Positions 54,365-62,730 of a DNA stretch of 64,000 nucleotides are shown here, one piece after another. Location of the stretch: contig NZ_WIQK01000001.1 in NCBI RefSeq assembly GCF_015732155.1, forward strand, positions 1,188,001 to 1,252,000, written 5' to 3'. Every line of letters begins with the position of its first letter. The stretch's first letter is position 1. Position numbers and translations under genes: made by a program. This DNA is from Pectinatus sottacetonis. GTDB taxonomy: Bacteria > Bacillota > Negativicutes > Selenomonadales > Selenomonadaceae. The notes beneath the pieces were generated by a model. The model searched no databases and was not told the origin of the DNA. It was given only the letters and a program-made list of their open reading frames with translations.

Positions 54365-54937
54365 TTAAATTTTCATAATCTTCTTCATATTTTGGAATAC
54401 ATCTACCATCATTGCAATATTTCTATTATTTTTTGTTAATAATGTAACTCCCTCAATAACAGATACAATTGTTTGTGCTAATATACGGCTGTCCAAAGTT
54501 GTATCTCTGTCTTTTTCTTCTATGTCATCAATAACTAGTTTTACTTCATTTATCCAAAAATCGAATATTGCTGCTAATTTTTTCCTAAAGACTTCACTAT
54601 GATTACTAAGTTCAATAGATAAATTCCCAAAAATACAACCATATTTTATTTTTTTTGCACTTTTACATTCTATTATATAATCAAGCATGGCCGCAATTTT
54701 TTCTTTTGGTAGTTTGTTTGTTTCTAAAATATTTTCTACTATATTTTTTTTCCACTTCGCAAATACATAATCCAATATAACTAAGCCAAGTTCTTCTTTT
54801 GACGAAAAATAATAATAAAATTGTCCTTTACTTATTTTAGCAGCTGTTAATATTTCTTCCATTGATGTATCTCTATATCCCTTAAGATGGATCAGCTTTG
54901 CTGCCTTTTTTACAATATGCTCACGTTTTTGTATCAT
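54365..54937 (-). CDS. TetR/AcrR-family regulator of the tlpA-ccdA operon
   Basis: This 190-aa protein has a TetR helix-turn-helix (AAKLIHLKGYRDTSMEEILT, then KISKGQFYYYFSSKEELG) and a divergent C-terminal domain with YGCIFGNLSIELSNHSEVFR, similar to TetR_C_6/YcdC-like groups. It is the first gene of an operon with tlpA and ccdA. A near-palindrome ACCAACCAGTCGGT (54964-54977), 27 nt before its ATG, is a typical TetR-family operator, so autorepression is likely. Confidence 0.88.
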   Translation of the reverse strand: MIQKREHIVKKAAKLIHLKGYRDTSMEEILTAAKISKGQFYYYFSSKEELGLVILDYVFAKWKKNIVENILETNKLPKEKIAAMLDYIIECKSAKKIKYGCIFGNLSIELSNHSEVFRKKLAAIFDFWINEVKLVIDDIEEKDRDTTLDSRILAQTIVSVIEGVTLLTKNNRNIAMMVDVFQNMKKIMKI

Positions 54938-54963
54938 TACTATGCTTCCCTTTATATCATTAA

Positions 54964-54977
54964 ACCAACCAGTCGGT
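54964..54977. promoter_or_regulatory. Likely TetR operator
   Basis: ACCAAC and GTCGGT flank CA; the halves are inverted repeats with one mismatch. The site lies directly upstream of the tetR-tlpA-ccdA operon. Confidence 0.6.
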
Positions 54978-55109
54978 TTTTATATTATATATTTTATTTT
55001 ATTTTTCGTCAATAAAATAAAATGCAATTATTTTGCTCTGCCTCAATACAAAATTTTACTAATCTATTAGAAATTTTACTTACACTACATTATTTTTCCC
55101 AAAAACAAT

Positions 55110-55142
55110 ATTAGGATAAGCTATAAACCCGCTTATCCTAAT
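55110..55142 (-). terminator. Terminator after the DUF4446 gene
   Basis: ATTAGGATAAGC (55110-55121) pairs perfectly with 55131-55142. On the minus strand a moderately T-rich stretch follows. Confidence 0.7.
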
Positions 55143-55201
55143 ATCTAATATAAAAACATTATTTACTTACATTTATTTGCTGGTACAATAAAAATTTTCT
55201 T

Positions 55202-55690
55202 TTATCCTTTTGCCATTGCCCTATTCAAAGCTTCCCTTTCTTCACTAGAAAGTTTATAAGAAGATGTTCCCTTATCAATCGGCTTCATATAAGTCGTAGA
55301 ATTATTGCGACTGAATATACTGGATAAAACTAAACCGGTATTATTTCTGTCTAAAAGAGCCACTGCATAGCTTAAATCCCCACCAACATCTTCAAATGCA
55401 GCAAATCTGACAATTCCTACCCGCTGAATGACATTTTGCAGTATATTATGTATCTGCTTATTATCATCTATAATATCAGCATTCTGATCCATAACCTTAT
55501 CAACTTTAGAAATATGTTCCAAAAGCATATTTTCTAAAGACTTAGCATTTGATCCTGTCATCATTAATTTATAACGTTTTTTCATATTATTTAGTTTTAC
55601 TAAAGATATAATAGCAATTATATATACGAATAATAATAAAATAATCATTGCTATAATAATATAAATTATACCACTAGAACTTTCTACCAT
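55202..55690 (-). CDS. DUF4446-family membrane protein
   Basis: This 162-aa protein has one N-terminal membrane helix (about 8-30), a coiled-coil region (about 45-85) and a conserved C-terminal domain: VGIVRFAAFEDVGGDLSYAV and ALLDRNNTGLVLSSIFSR. This matches DUF4446. The family is commonly encoded next to parA-parB in Firmicutes, as here, but its function is not known. It lies about 455 nt beyond parB, so it may have its own promoter. Confidence 0.87.
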   Translation of the reverse strand: MVESSSGIIYIIIAMIILLLFVYIIAIISLVKLNNMKKRYKLMMTGSNAKSLENMLLEHISKVDKVMDQNADIIDDNKQIHNILQNVIQRVGIVRFAAFEDVGGDLSYAVALLDRNNTGLVLSSIFSRNNSTTYMKPIDKGTSSYKLSSEEREALNRAMAKG

Positions 55691-56145
55691 TTATTGATAC
55701 TCCCTTATAATAAGTATTAGTCTTTAATATTGTATTTTATTGTTTATAGCTGATCCTATAAAATCATAAGCATATTTACCGATATATAATACATCTACTT
55801 GGGATAAGCTTGACTTTAAGATTTTATAACAGCATAACTGCCTTTTACAGAAATCATCTATAAACAATTTACTGCAATTTTACAATATACATAATTGACC
55901 AGCTTATGTTTTTCATTATAATCCTAATTATCACACATTCCCACTATTTAACAACCGCGGAAAAGAATCACCATACTTGTTTCTAATACATATAATTTTA
56001 TAAATTTTTGCTATACCTTCAACCATTACTTAAAGTTAAAGAAGTTATAATCTTCTTTGATTAAAATTCAATAACTTTGCCGCTTACTGCTAATAATGAT
56101 TAAGCACGCCATATTATACCACATAATTCATTTTGATATCAAAAT
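55691..56145. other. AT-rich gap, no gene seen
   Basis: The interval between DUF4446 and parB has no convincing gene. A weak AAAGAAG/CTTCTTT hairpin near 56035-56060 may end the parB transcript. Confidence 0.45.
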
Positions 56146-57057
56146 TTATACAAAAAATTCTTTTTCCATTTTTTGTGTTTTATTGGTAGTTTTTTCCTTT
56201 ATTAAAGTTTCCACTATACGATCAAGTTCTTGTTCTGAAGTAAATTCAATTTCTATTTTACTTTTTTTCAAACCTTTTTTTATTTTTACTTTTGTCCCCA
56301 GCAAAAGTTTTAATTTATCTTCTGCATCATTAATAAAGACATCTTTAGTTTTTTCCGTTTCTTTTTTTCCCATAGTAAAATACTGCGGATTTTGTAATAC
56401 TTTTTTTACTAAATTTTCTGCATCTCGGGCCGATAACTCATTAGCAATTATATATAATGCCGTTTGCTCTTGCAATTGTATATCATCGATTGAAAGCAGC
56501 GGTTTAGCCTGTCCCATGTTTAATACATCATCTACAACATATTTTTTTACCGTTTCACTCAATTTTAACAGCCGCAAAAAATTAGCAATATGGCTACGGC
56601 TTTTCCCCACATATTGCGCTACATCACTTTGCGTTAATCCTATTTCTGTTATTAACTTTTGGTAAGCAGCTGCCTCTTCGATTGCATTTAAATCTTCTCT
56701 CTGTAGATTTTCTATAAGTGCTATCTGTGCTGTTTCTTTATCATTATAGTCACACACTATAGCTGGTATAGCCTGCATATTTATTCTTTTACAAGCCCGC
56801 AAGCGACGCTCACCAGCTATCAACTGATACTTGCCATCTACCATTCTAACTAATACAGGCTGTAATATACCATATTTTTTTATTGATTGCGCTAGCTCAT
56901 CTATGTTTGTATCATCAAAATTATGCCGCGGCTGAAAAGGATTAGATAAAATATCTACTGTATTTATCTGCTCTATTTTCCCCTTATCAGATTCTGCATC
57001 CTTTAATAATGCGCCTAGCCCACGACCTAATGCATTATGTGTGGTTTTTTTAGTCAT
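56146..57057 (-). CDS. parB: Chromosome-partitioning protein ParB (Spo0J-like)
   Basis: This 303-aa DNA-binding protein nucleates at parS and spreads as a CTP-dependent clamp. The N-terminus NALGRGLGALL binds ParA. The ParB/Srx CTPase motif includes PRHNFDDTNIDELAQSIKKY and AGERRLRACK, and the helix-turn-helix reads IGLTQSDVAQYVGKSRSHIA. It overlaps parA by 8 nt, downstream of it in one operon. Two parS-like sites are at 57494-57509 and 58906-58921. Confidence 0.95.
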   Translation of the reverse strand: MTKKTTHNALGRGLGALLKDAESDKGKIEQINTVDILSNPFQPRHNFDDTNIDELAQSIKKYGILQPVLVRMVDGKYQLIAGERRLRACKRINMQAIPAIVCDYNDKETAQIALIENLQREDLNAIEEAAAYQKLITEIGLTQSDVAQYVGKSRSHIANFLRLLKLSETVKKYVVDDVLNMGQAKPLLSIDDIQLQEQTALYIIANELSARDAENLVKKVLQNPQYFTMGKKETEKTKDVFINDAEDKLKLLLGTKVKIKKGLKKSKIEIEFTSEQELDRIVETLIKEKTTNKTQKMEKEFFV

Positions 57058-57808
57058 TTTTATTTATCTCCTCTGCCAAAGATTTATATGCTAATGCTCC
57101 TTTTGATAATGAGTCATACTTATTTATCGGGCAGCCGTAGGATGGAGCTTCACTCAAACGTACATTTCGGGGAATCACTGTGGTATATACTTTATGAGGG
57201 AAATGCGTCTTTACTTCCTCAGCAACTTGAGCAGATAAATTTGTTCTGGCATCATACATAGTCAGTATTACACCTTCCAGTACCAGTTTTTCATTAAGAT
57301 TTTCCTTAACTAATTTAATCGTATTCAGTATCTGAGTCATCCCTTCCAGTGCATAATATTCACACTGTAATGGTAAAATAACAGAATCTGCTGCTGTAAG
57401 CGCATTGATTGTCAGCAATCCCAATGAAGGGGGACAATCAATTAAAATATAATCATATTCATTTTTTACCTTATCCAAAGCCTTTTTTAATTTTGTTTCA
57501 CGTGAAAACATAGAAACCAGTTCCACTTCTGCTCCTGCCAAATCAATCATCGCCGGTAAAAGTTCTATGCCTGATTCTGTTTTTATTAAAATATTCCTTA
57601 TATTTTGTCCTCGTAATAACAAATCATATAATGATTTCTTTATATGCGTTTTATCTATACCACAACCACTTGTAGCATTTCCCTGTGGATCAGCATCTAC
57701 AAGCATTACTTTTTTTTTTAAATCGACAAGTGCTGCACTTAAATTTATTGCTGTTGTTGTTTTACCTACTCCACCCTTTTGATTAGCAAGCGCAATTATC
57801 TTTGTCAC
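57050..57808 (-). CDS. parA: Chromosome-partitioning ATPase ParA (Soj-like)
   Basis: This 252-aa ATPase drives chromosome segregation with ParB. It has the deviant Walker A motif ANQKGGVGKTTTAINLSAAL near the N-terminus, Walker A-prime LVDADPQGNATSG, and Walker B YDYILIDCPPSLGLLTINAL. It is the short chromosomal type without an N-terminal repressor domain. The start is ATG 57808. A parS-like site lies inside the gene at 57494-57509. Confidence 0.95.
   Translation of the reverse strand: MTKIIALANQKGGVGKTTTAINLSAALVDLKKKVMLVDADPQGNATSGCGIDKTHIKKSLYDLLLRGQNIRNILIKTESGIELLPAMIDLAGAEVELVSMFSRETKLKKALDKVKNEYDYILIDCPPSLGLLTINALTAADSVILPLQCEYYALEGMTQILNTIKLVKENLNEKLVLEGVILTMYDARTNLSAQVAEEVKTHFPHKVYTTVIPRNVRLSEAPSYGCPINKYDSLSKGALAYKSLAEEINKND
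57494..57509. promoter_or_regulatory. parS-like site within parA
   Basis: TGTTTCACGTGAAAAC matches the known parS consensus TGTTTCACGTGAAACA at its first 14 positions. It sits in the coding sequence of parA. Confidence 0.8.
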
Positions 57809-58202
57809 AAAAACACCTTCTTTTTATTATTTATTATTGATTTTTCCACAAAATTACTTATTTTCCTGCACTATATCATAAATAAATGTCTAGATAAAAC
57901 TAATAGCTATTACCATTAACATATATTTTATGATAAAATATATGTTAATTTTATATAAATAATTTTCATTATACTGGTTAATATAAATTACAAAATCTAT
58001 TCCATTGTGTTTATTTTCTATTCTAAAAAGATCCAATAAAATACCCTATTCTTTACTTTGCATTCTAAGAAATTGAAAAACATTCATATAAATAACATCT
58101 TATCTTATATATTGAAAACTTCAAAGCAAAGACAAAATTTTTCTATATATTTTATCCGTATGCGTGATATTTTGTCAGCAGCTCAATCTTATAAATTTTT
58201 AC
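57809..58202. other. Gap between parA and the methionine synthase operon
   Basis: This AT-rich interval contains the divergent promoters of parA and the metH operon. I saw no SAM, cobalamin or other known riboswitch in it. Confidence 0.45.
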
Positions 58203-58214
58203 GAGGTGTCAAAT

Positions 58215-58895
58215 ATGCCTATATACAATGCTCCATTAAAAAAAGTTGATCAAAAGGAAACACGACGCTATGCCGGACTGGCAATAGCTGATTTTGATGA
58301 AAATTTCATCATAGATGCCTGTGATGAAATTGTATATTCCGCGACACCACGTGGTATATGGAATATGTATAATTATGATAATATTCATGGTATTGTTTTA
58401 GCTGATAAGGACTTCCAAATAACAGGCAGTAAAATATTAAATCATCTCAGTCATTGCCAAAAAGTAATCATCATGGCCGTTACTATTGGTGAAGTCATAG
58501 AAAAATCAATAGAAATGGCTTTTAATAATGGTACTTATTCACATGGTTTGTTACTTGATGCCGCAGCTACTACTGCAGTAGAACAAATTGCCGATGCCCT
58601 TGAAAAAAATATAGACCCTAAAGCAAATGCACTAGGATACAAACGTATTTGGCGTTTTAGTCCCGGATATGGCGATTGGAGTATAACATGTCAACCCCAA
58701 ATACTCAAGTTAGCCAATGCTGAAAAAATAGGCATACACTGTACTTCATCTATGATGCTCACGCCAAGAAAATCCGTAACAGCCATAATTGGCCTTGTTC
58801 CTCAGACAGACCCTTTTTCTCCTGAAAAGCCCTCTTGCCAAAATTGTTCACAAAAAAACTGTCCCTCACGAAAAGTTACAAATAAAAATTTTTAA
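58215..58895 (+). CDS. Methionine synthase activation-domain protein
   Basis: This 226-aa protein corresponds to the C-terminal reactivation domain of MetH. It contains RFSPGYGDWSITCQPQIL, the SAM-binding RxSPGYG-type motif, and LTPRKSVTAIIGLVPQ. A Cys-rich tail (CQNCSQKNC) may bind a metal or iron-sulfur centre. It would reductively methylate cob(II)alamin with SAM. The ATG at 58215 follows GAGGTG. metH lies 42 nt downstream and lacks this domain, so the pair make up a split enzyme. Confidence 0.9.
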   Translation: MPIYNAPLKKVDQKETRRYAGLAIADFDENFIIDACDEIVYSATPRGIWNMYNYDNIHGIVLADKDFQITGSKILNHLSHCQKVIIMAVTIGEVIEKSIEMAFNNGTYSHGLLLDAAATTAVEQIADALEKNIDPKANALGYKRIWRFSPGYGDWSITCQPQILKLANAEKIGIHCTSSMMLTPRKSVTAIIGLVPQTDPFSPEKPSCQNCSQKNCPSRKVTNKNF

Positions 58896-58905
58896 ATTCA
58901 ATGCA

Positions 58906-58921
58906 TGTTTCACGTGCAACA
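58906..58921. promoter_or_regulatory. parS-like site between the activation gene and metH
   Basis: TGTTTCACGTGCAACA matches parS (TGTTTCACGTGAAACA) at 15 of 16 positions. It lies in the 42-nt gap before metH, about 1.4 kb from the parS-like site in parA. Confidence 0.85.
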
Positions 58922-58937
58922 AAAAGAAGGTATTATT

Positions 58938-61316
58938 ATGATACATATATTCGATGGTGCCATGGGCACAATATTACAAGAACGAGGCATCTTAAAATCA
59001 GGCATATGTCCCGAATTATTAAATATCAAACATCCAGCAGATATAATCAATGTGCATAAAGCTTATATAAACGCAGGCTCTACAATTATAGAAACAAATA
59101 CTTTTGGAGCCAGCCGTATAAAATTAGCCCATTTCGGACTTGAGGGCAGTACACGGGAAATAAACATGGCTGGTGTAAAAAATGCCAGAGTTGCTGCCTG
59201 CAATAATGCTAAAGTAGCTGGATCAATGGGCCCTACTGGCAAATTTATTGAACCTTTAGGTGACCTTACTTTCGATGAGGCTTATGATATATATTTAGAA
59301 CAAGCTTCTGCTCTTGCCGAAGCTGGTGCTGACTATATTTTAATTGAAACTTGCATTGATCTACAGGAAATGCGTACTGCATTACTAGCTGCAAAAAAAG
59401 CTGCTCCAAATATTCCTGTTATCTGCCAAATGTCTTATTCCGAAGATGGCAGAACAGTAACCGGGACAGATGCCCAAACTGCTGCTATTACTCTTGAAGC
59501 AATGGGCGCTGACATAATTGGGGCTAATTGTTCCACAGGTCCAGAACAACTGCTGCCAATAGTTAAAATTCTTGCTAAAAATTGTGCCTGTCCCATCAGT
59601 ATCCAACCAAATGCAGGTATGCCGCACTTAATAAATGGCAAAACAATATTCCCTATGAGTCCTATTGCTATGGCCAAATGGGCTCCCAAACTGATAAGTG
59701 CCGGAGCATCCTTTATCGGCGGCTGCTGCGGCACTACTCCCAATCATATTGCAGAAATAAAAAAAGCTTTATATAATTCACCCGATCCTATACGGATAAA
59801 ACCTACTAGTTCTTTAGCACTCACCAGCCGCACTAAAACTGTATTTATCGGCATTGATATGCCAACCAGGCTAATCGGTGAAAGAATAAATCCTACCGGC
59901 AGAAAAAAATTAGCGGCAGAAATAAAAAACGGTTCTTTTATATCAGTAAAAAAAGAAGCGGTAGAACAAACAAATGCTGGTGCAGATATTCTTGATGTAA
60001 ACATGGGTGTTGGCGGCATTGATCAACCTGCTGCTATGGAAAAAGCAATAAAAGAAATCTCACAAATAGTTTCTACACCCTTATCTATAGACACAAGTGA
60101 TCCCCAAAGTTTAGAAGCAGGATTAAAAGCCTACCCAGGACGAGCTTTGATCAATTCTGTTTCTGCCGAACCTGACAGATTAAAATATTTTATCCCCTTA
60201 GCAAAAAAATATGGAGCAGCTATTCTCTGCCTTCCCTTATCAGATAAGGGATTGCCAAAAACTGCTGGTGACAGAATAACCATCCTAAAAAAAATCATTA
60301 CCCATGCTAAAGAAGCTGGTTTGAAAGATAATGATTTTATTTTAGATAGCCTTGTAATGACAATAGCTGCAGATAAGACAGCAGGATGCGAAGTCTTAGA
60401 GGCACTTAATCTATATCGCCATGAATTCGGTTATCCCTCAACTATGGGACTTTCCAATATTTCCTTTGGTCTTCCCAATAGACCCCTTGTAAATAGTACT
60501 TTTTTTGCCATGTGCTTGGCCGCTGGACTTGATGCCCCTATAATGAATCCTTACGATACATCTATGCAAAATACATTATCTGCCGCTGCAGCTCTAATTG
60601 CTAAAGATCCTAATGGCCAGAAATACAGTTTAACAGCATCTAAACAGCAATCAACTATTGTCAAAGAAAAAAATATTCCTAAAAATATTTTAACGGCAAT
60701 AAAAAATGCCATAATAAACGGTGAAAAAGAAAATGTTGCCAATATGGTCGAACAAGCATTAAAAGAAGGCCATTCTTCCAATGAGCTAACAGAAAAAGCC
60801 CTTTCTGCAGCTATGAATGATGTGGGAAAAGATTTTGGAGCAAAAAAAATTTTTCTGCCTCAAGTCATGCTTTCTGCTGAAGCCATGCGTGAAGCATTTT
60901 TAAAAATAAAAGAAATCATTCCCGCCCAGGAAATTGCCAATAATGGAACTGTTGTTATTGCTACAGTAAAAGGCGATATCCATGATTTAGGTAAAAATAT
61001 TGTTGCAGCTTTATTAGAAAATAATGGCTTTAAATTAATTGATCTAGGTAAAGATGTGGCTAACGAAGCTATTGTTCGTGCTGCTATTGAAAATGATGCC
61101 GATATAGTAGGCCTCTGTTCCTTAATGACCACTACCATGACTCAGATAGATTCTGTAATTTCTTCCTTAAAAAAAGCTGGTTCTAAGGCTCATGTTATTG
61201 TAGGTGGTGCTGTTTTAACGCAGGAATATGCTGATAATGCTGGTGCTGATGCATATGCGGAAGACGGTGTAATAGCTGTTAAATTAGCCAAAAATTTAGT
61301 ACAAAATAAGCTATGA
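58938..61316 (+). CDS. metH: B12-dependent methionine synthase, truncated-type MetH
   Basis: This 792-aa enzyme transfers the methyl group of 5-methyl-THF to homocysteine. Domain order: homocysteine-binding barrel (about 1-285; zinc Cys in GANCSTGPEQ and GGCCGTTPNH), pterin-binding domain (about 300-560; RINPTGRKK, DVNMGVGG, SIDTSDPQS), cobalamin cap (about 580-660) and Rossmann B12 domain with DIHDLGKNIVAALLENNGF, whose His ligates cobalt. The activation domain is absent and is encoded by the preceding gene. GAAGG precedes ATG 58938; the frame to 58905 runs across parS. A terminator overlaps the stop at 61306-61338. Confidence 0.93.
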   Translation: MIHIFDGAMGTILQERGILKSGICPELLNIKHPADIINVHKAYINAGSTIIETNTFGASRIKLAHFGLEGSTREINMAGVKNARVAACNNAKVAGSMGPTGKFIEPLGDLTFDEAYDIYLEQASALAEAGADYILIETCIDLQEMRTALLAAKKAAPNIPVICQMSYSEDGRTVTGTDAQTAAITLEAMGADIIGANCSTGPEQLLPIVKILAKNCACPISIQPNAGMPHLINGKTIFPMSPIAMAKWAPKLISAGASFIGGCCGTTPNHIAEIKKALYNSPDPIRIKPTSSLALTSRTKTVFIGIDMPTRLIGERINPTGRKKLAAEIKNGSFISVKKEAVEQTNAGADILDVNMGVGGIDQPAAMEKAIKEISQIVSTPLSIDTSDPQSLEAGLKAYPGRALINSVSAEPDRLKYFIPLAKKYGAAILCLPLSDKGLPKTAGDRITILKKIITHAKEAGLKDNDFILDSLVMTIAADKTAGCEVLEALNLYRHEFGYPSTMGLSNISFGLPNRPLVNSTFFAMCLAAGLDAPIMNPYDTSMQNTLSAAAALIAKDPNGQKYSLTASKQQSTIVKEKNIPKNILTAIKNAIINGEKENVANMVEQALKEGHSSNELTEKALSAAMNDVGKDFGAKKIFLPQVMLSAEAMREAFLKIKEIIPAQEIANNGTVVIATVKGDIHDLGKNIVAALLENNGFKLIDLGKDVANEAIVRAAIENDADIVGLCSLMTTTMTQIDSVISSLKKAGSKAHVIVGGAVLTQEYADNAGADAYAEDGVIAVKLAKNLVQNKL

Positions 61317-61340
61317 AAACAATGTCTTCATAGCTTATTT
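61306..61340. terminator. Bidirectional terminator overlapping the metH stop
   Basis: ATAAGCTATGAA (61306-61317) pairs perfectly with 61327-61338. The metH stop codon lies in the left arm. It serves metH and the converging phosphofructokinase gene. Confidence 0.8.
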
Positions 61341-61349
61341 ATCATTTTT

Positions 61350-62312
61350 TTACACTAAAATTTTAGCAATTCTCATATACTCTTTATCTAATTCTTTTTT
61401 ATTATTAACAGCATCATTTAAATCAATCGAAACCAGATCATTTTTATTATAACCCAAAACTATATTATATAATCCTGATATTAATGCCAAAGCTGCCTTT
61501 TCTCCTAACTGACTGGCTTTTACTCGATCTTCAACAGTAGGTGCACCGCCGCGTAATATAAGATCCAATACAGATATCCTTGTATCCAGTTTAGTTTTTT
61601 CTGAAATAGTTTTTCCTATATTCATTATATTATCATAACCATCTCCGACAACTATTAGGCTGTAGGTTTTTCCCTCAGCATGTCTTTTCTTTAAATCTTC
61701 TACTAATTGATTCAAATCAGTTGCTACTTCAGGTACTAATATAAATTCCGCACCGCCGGCAATACCTGATACTAATGGCAGCCAACCACATTTTTTCCCT
61801 GCCACTTCTACGACAATTACTCGGCGATGCGAAGAGGCAGTATCCCGCAGTTTATTAAGGGCCTCTACTATTGTATTTGCCGCCGTATCACTGCCTATGG
61901 TATAGTCTGTTCCCCAAATATCATTTTCTATTGTTGCCGGAATACCTACTATTGGGAAATCATACTCATCCCCAAAAACCTTAGCACCCTTCATTGTTCC
62001 ATCACCGCCAATTACAACAATACCTTCTATCTCATGGCGTTTAAGATTATTATAAGCTTGTTTACGACCTTTTTCAGTTTCAAATTCTGGACAAAAACTT
62101 GTTCCTAAAAAAGTCCCTCCGCATTGTATAACATCACTTACTGAAACCGAATTCAACTGATATATTTGATCATTTACCAATCCAGAAAAACCATCTTTGA
62201 CACCCCAGACAGAAGCTTTTTCAAATAAAGCAGTTCGTGTTACCGCCCTTATAGCAGCATTCATTCCCGGACTATCTGTTCCACTAGTTAAAACAGCAAT
62301 ACTTTTTACCAT
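61350..62312 (-). CDS. pfkA: PfkA-family 6-phosphofructokinase, divergent active site
   Basis: This 320-aa protein has the PfkA fold and the ATP-type GGDG motif (VVIGGDGTMKGA). Several usually invariant positions differ. LTSGGDAPG reads LTSGTDSPG. The catalytic TIDND reads TIEND, so the general-base Asp is Glu129. ARFPEF near residue 72 reads SFCPEF, and VMGRxCG reads VAGKKCG. Length and overall order are normal. It may be a second PFK with altered activity or a regulatory paralogue. ATG 62312 follows GAGGGGG by 8 nt; GTG 62315 is the alternative. It converges on metH. Confidence 0.82.
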   Translation of the reverse strand: MVKSIAVLTSGTDSPGMNAAIRAVTRTALFEKASVWGVKDGFSGLVNDQIYQLNSVSVSDVIQCGGTFLGTSFCPEFETEKGRKQAYNNLKRHEIEGIVVIGGDGTMKGAKVFGDEYDFPIVGIPATIENDIWGTDYTIGSDTAANTIVEALNKLRDTASSHRRVIVVEVAGKKCGWLPLVSGIAGGAEFILVPEVATDLNQLVEDLKKRHAEGKTYSLIVVGDGYDNIMNIGKTISEKTKLDTRISVLDLILRGGAPTVEDRVKASQLGEKAALALISGLYNIVLGYNKNDLVSIDLNDAVNNKKELDKEYMRIAKILV

Positions 62313-62472
62313 CACGTATTCCCCCTCTATAAAGAGTCATATTATCATTAATATTATACCACTTTAAAACATCCGTGCCTAAAATAAAGCATACTTTCTT
62401 TACCATGAAATAAATATGCTGCCAAACCTGACCAGTCCATAATCTAATCCAAACTATAGCAAACTACCTTAC

Positions 62473-62500
62473 TTGACAAAACAGCATTTAAAATGATAAA
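62473..62500 (+). promoter_or_regulatory. Promoter of the AICAR transformylase gene
   Basis: TTGACA (62473-62478), a 16-nt spacer and GATAAA (62495-62500) form a promoter about 230 nt before the start codon, implying a long leader. Confidence 0.55.
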
Positions 62501-62527
62501 GTGATTTTATCTAAAATATGTGTTATA

Positions 62528-62558
62528 TCATTAAAATATTTAATACATATTTTAATGA
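62528..62558 (+). terminator. Leader hairpin 1
   Basis: TCATTAAAATAT (62528-62539) pairs perfectly with 62547-62558 and a T-rich stretch follows. It lies in the leader of the AICAR transformylase gene. Confidence 0.5.
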
Positions 62559-62671
62559 TTATTTTTAATTTACCATAGGTTTACTTATTACTTCAATTCT
62601 TTTGATCAATTATATTTTTTTATTAAGAACTAATATTATTCAATGCTTTATCAGCTCCAAACAACTCACAT

Positions 62672-62699
62672 CATCCAAAAAACATTGGATGGTTTTTTT
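62672..62699 (+). terminator. Leader hairpin 2, attenuator-like terminator
   Basis: CATCCAA (62672-62678) pairs with TTGGATG (62685-62691) and is followed by G and T7 (62693-62699), 32 nt before the start codon. It has the form of an intrinsic attenuator. Confidence 0.6.
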
Positions 62700-62730
62700 A
62701 CTATTATTGATAACAAAGGAGAACCTAATT

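Noticed and set aside
56096-56665. Plus-strand 189-aa frame
   Set aside because: Antiparallel shadow of parB with biased Ser/Phe/Ile content; parB is certain.
58905-58937. Longer metH start at 58905
   Set aside because: The extra residues are encoded by the parS-like site; GAAGG supports ATG 58938.
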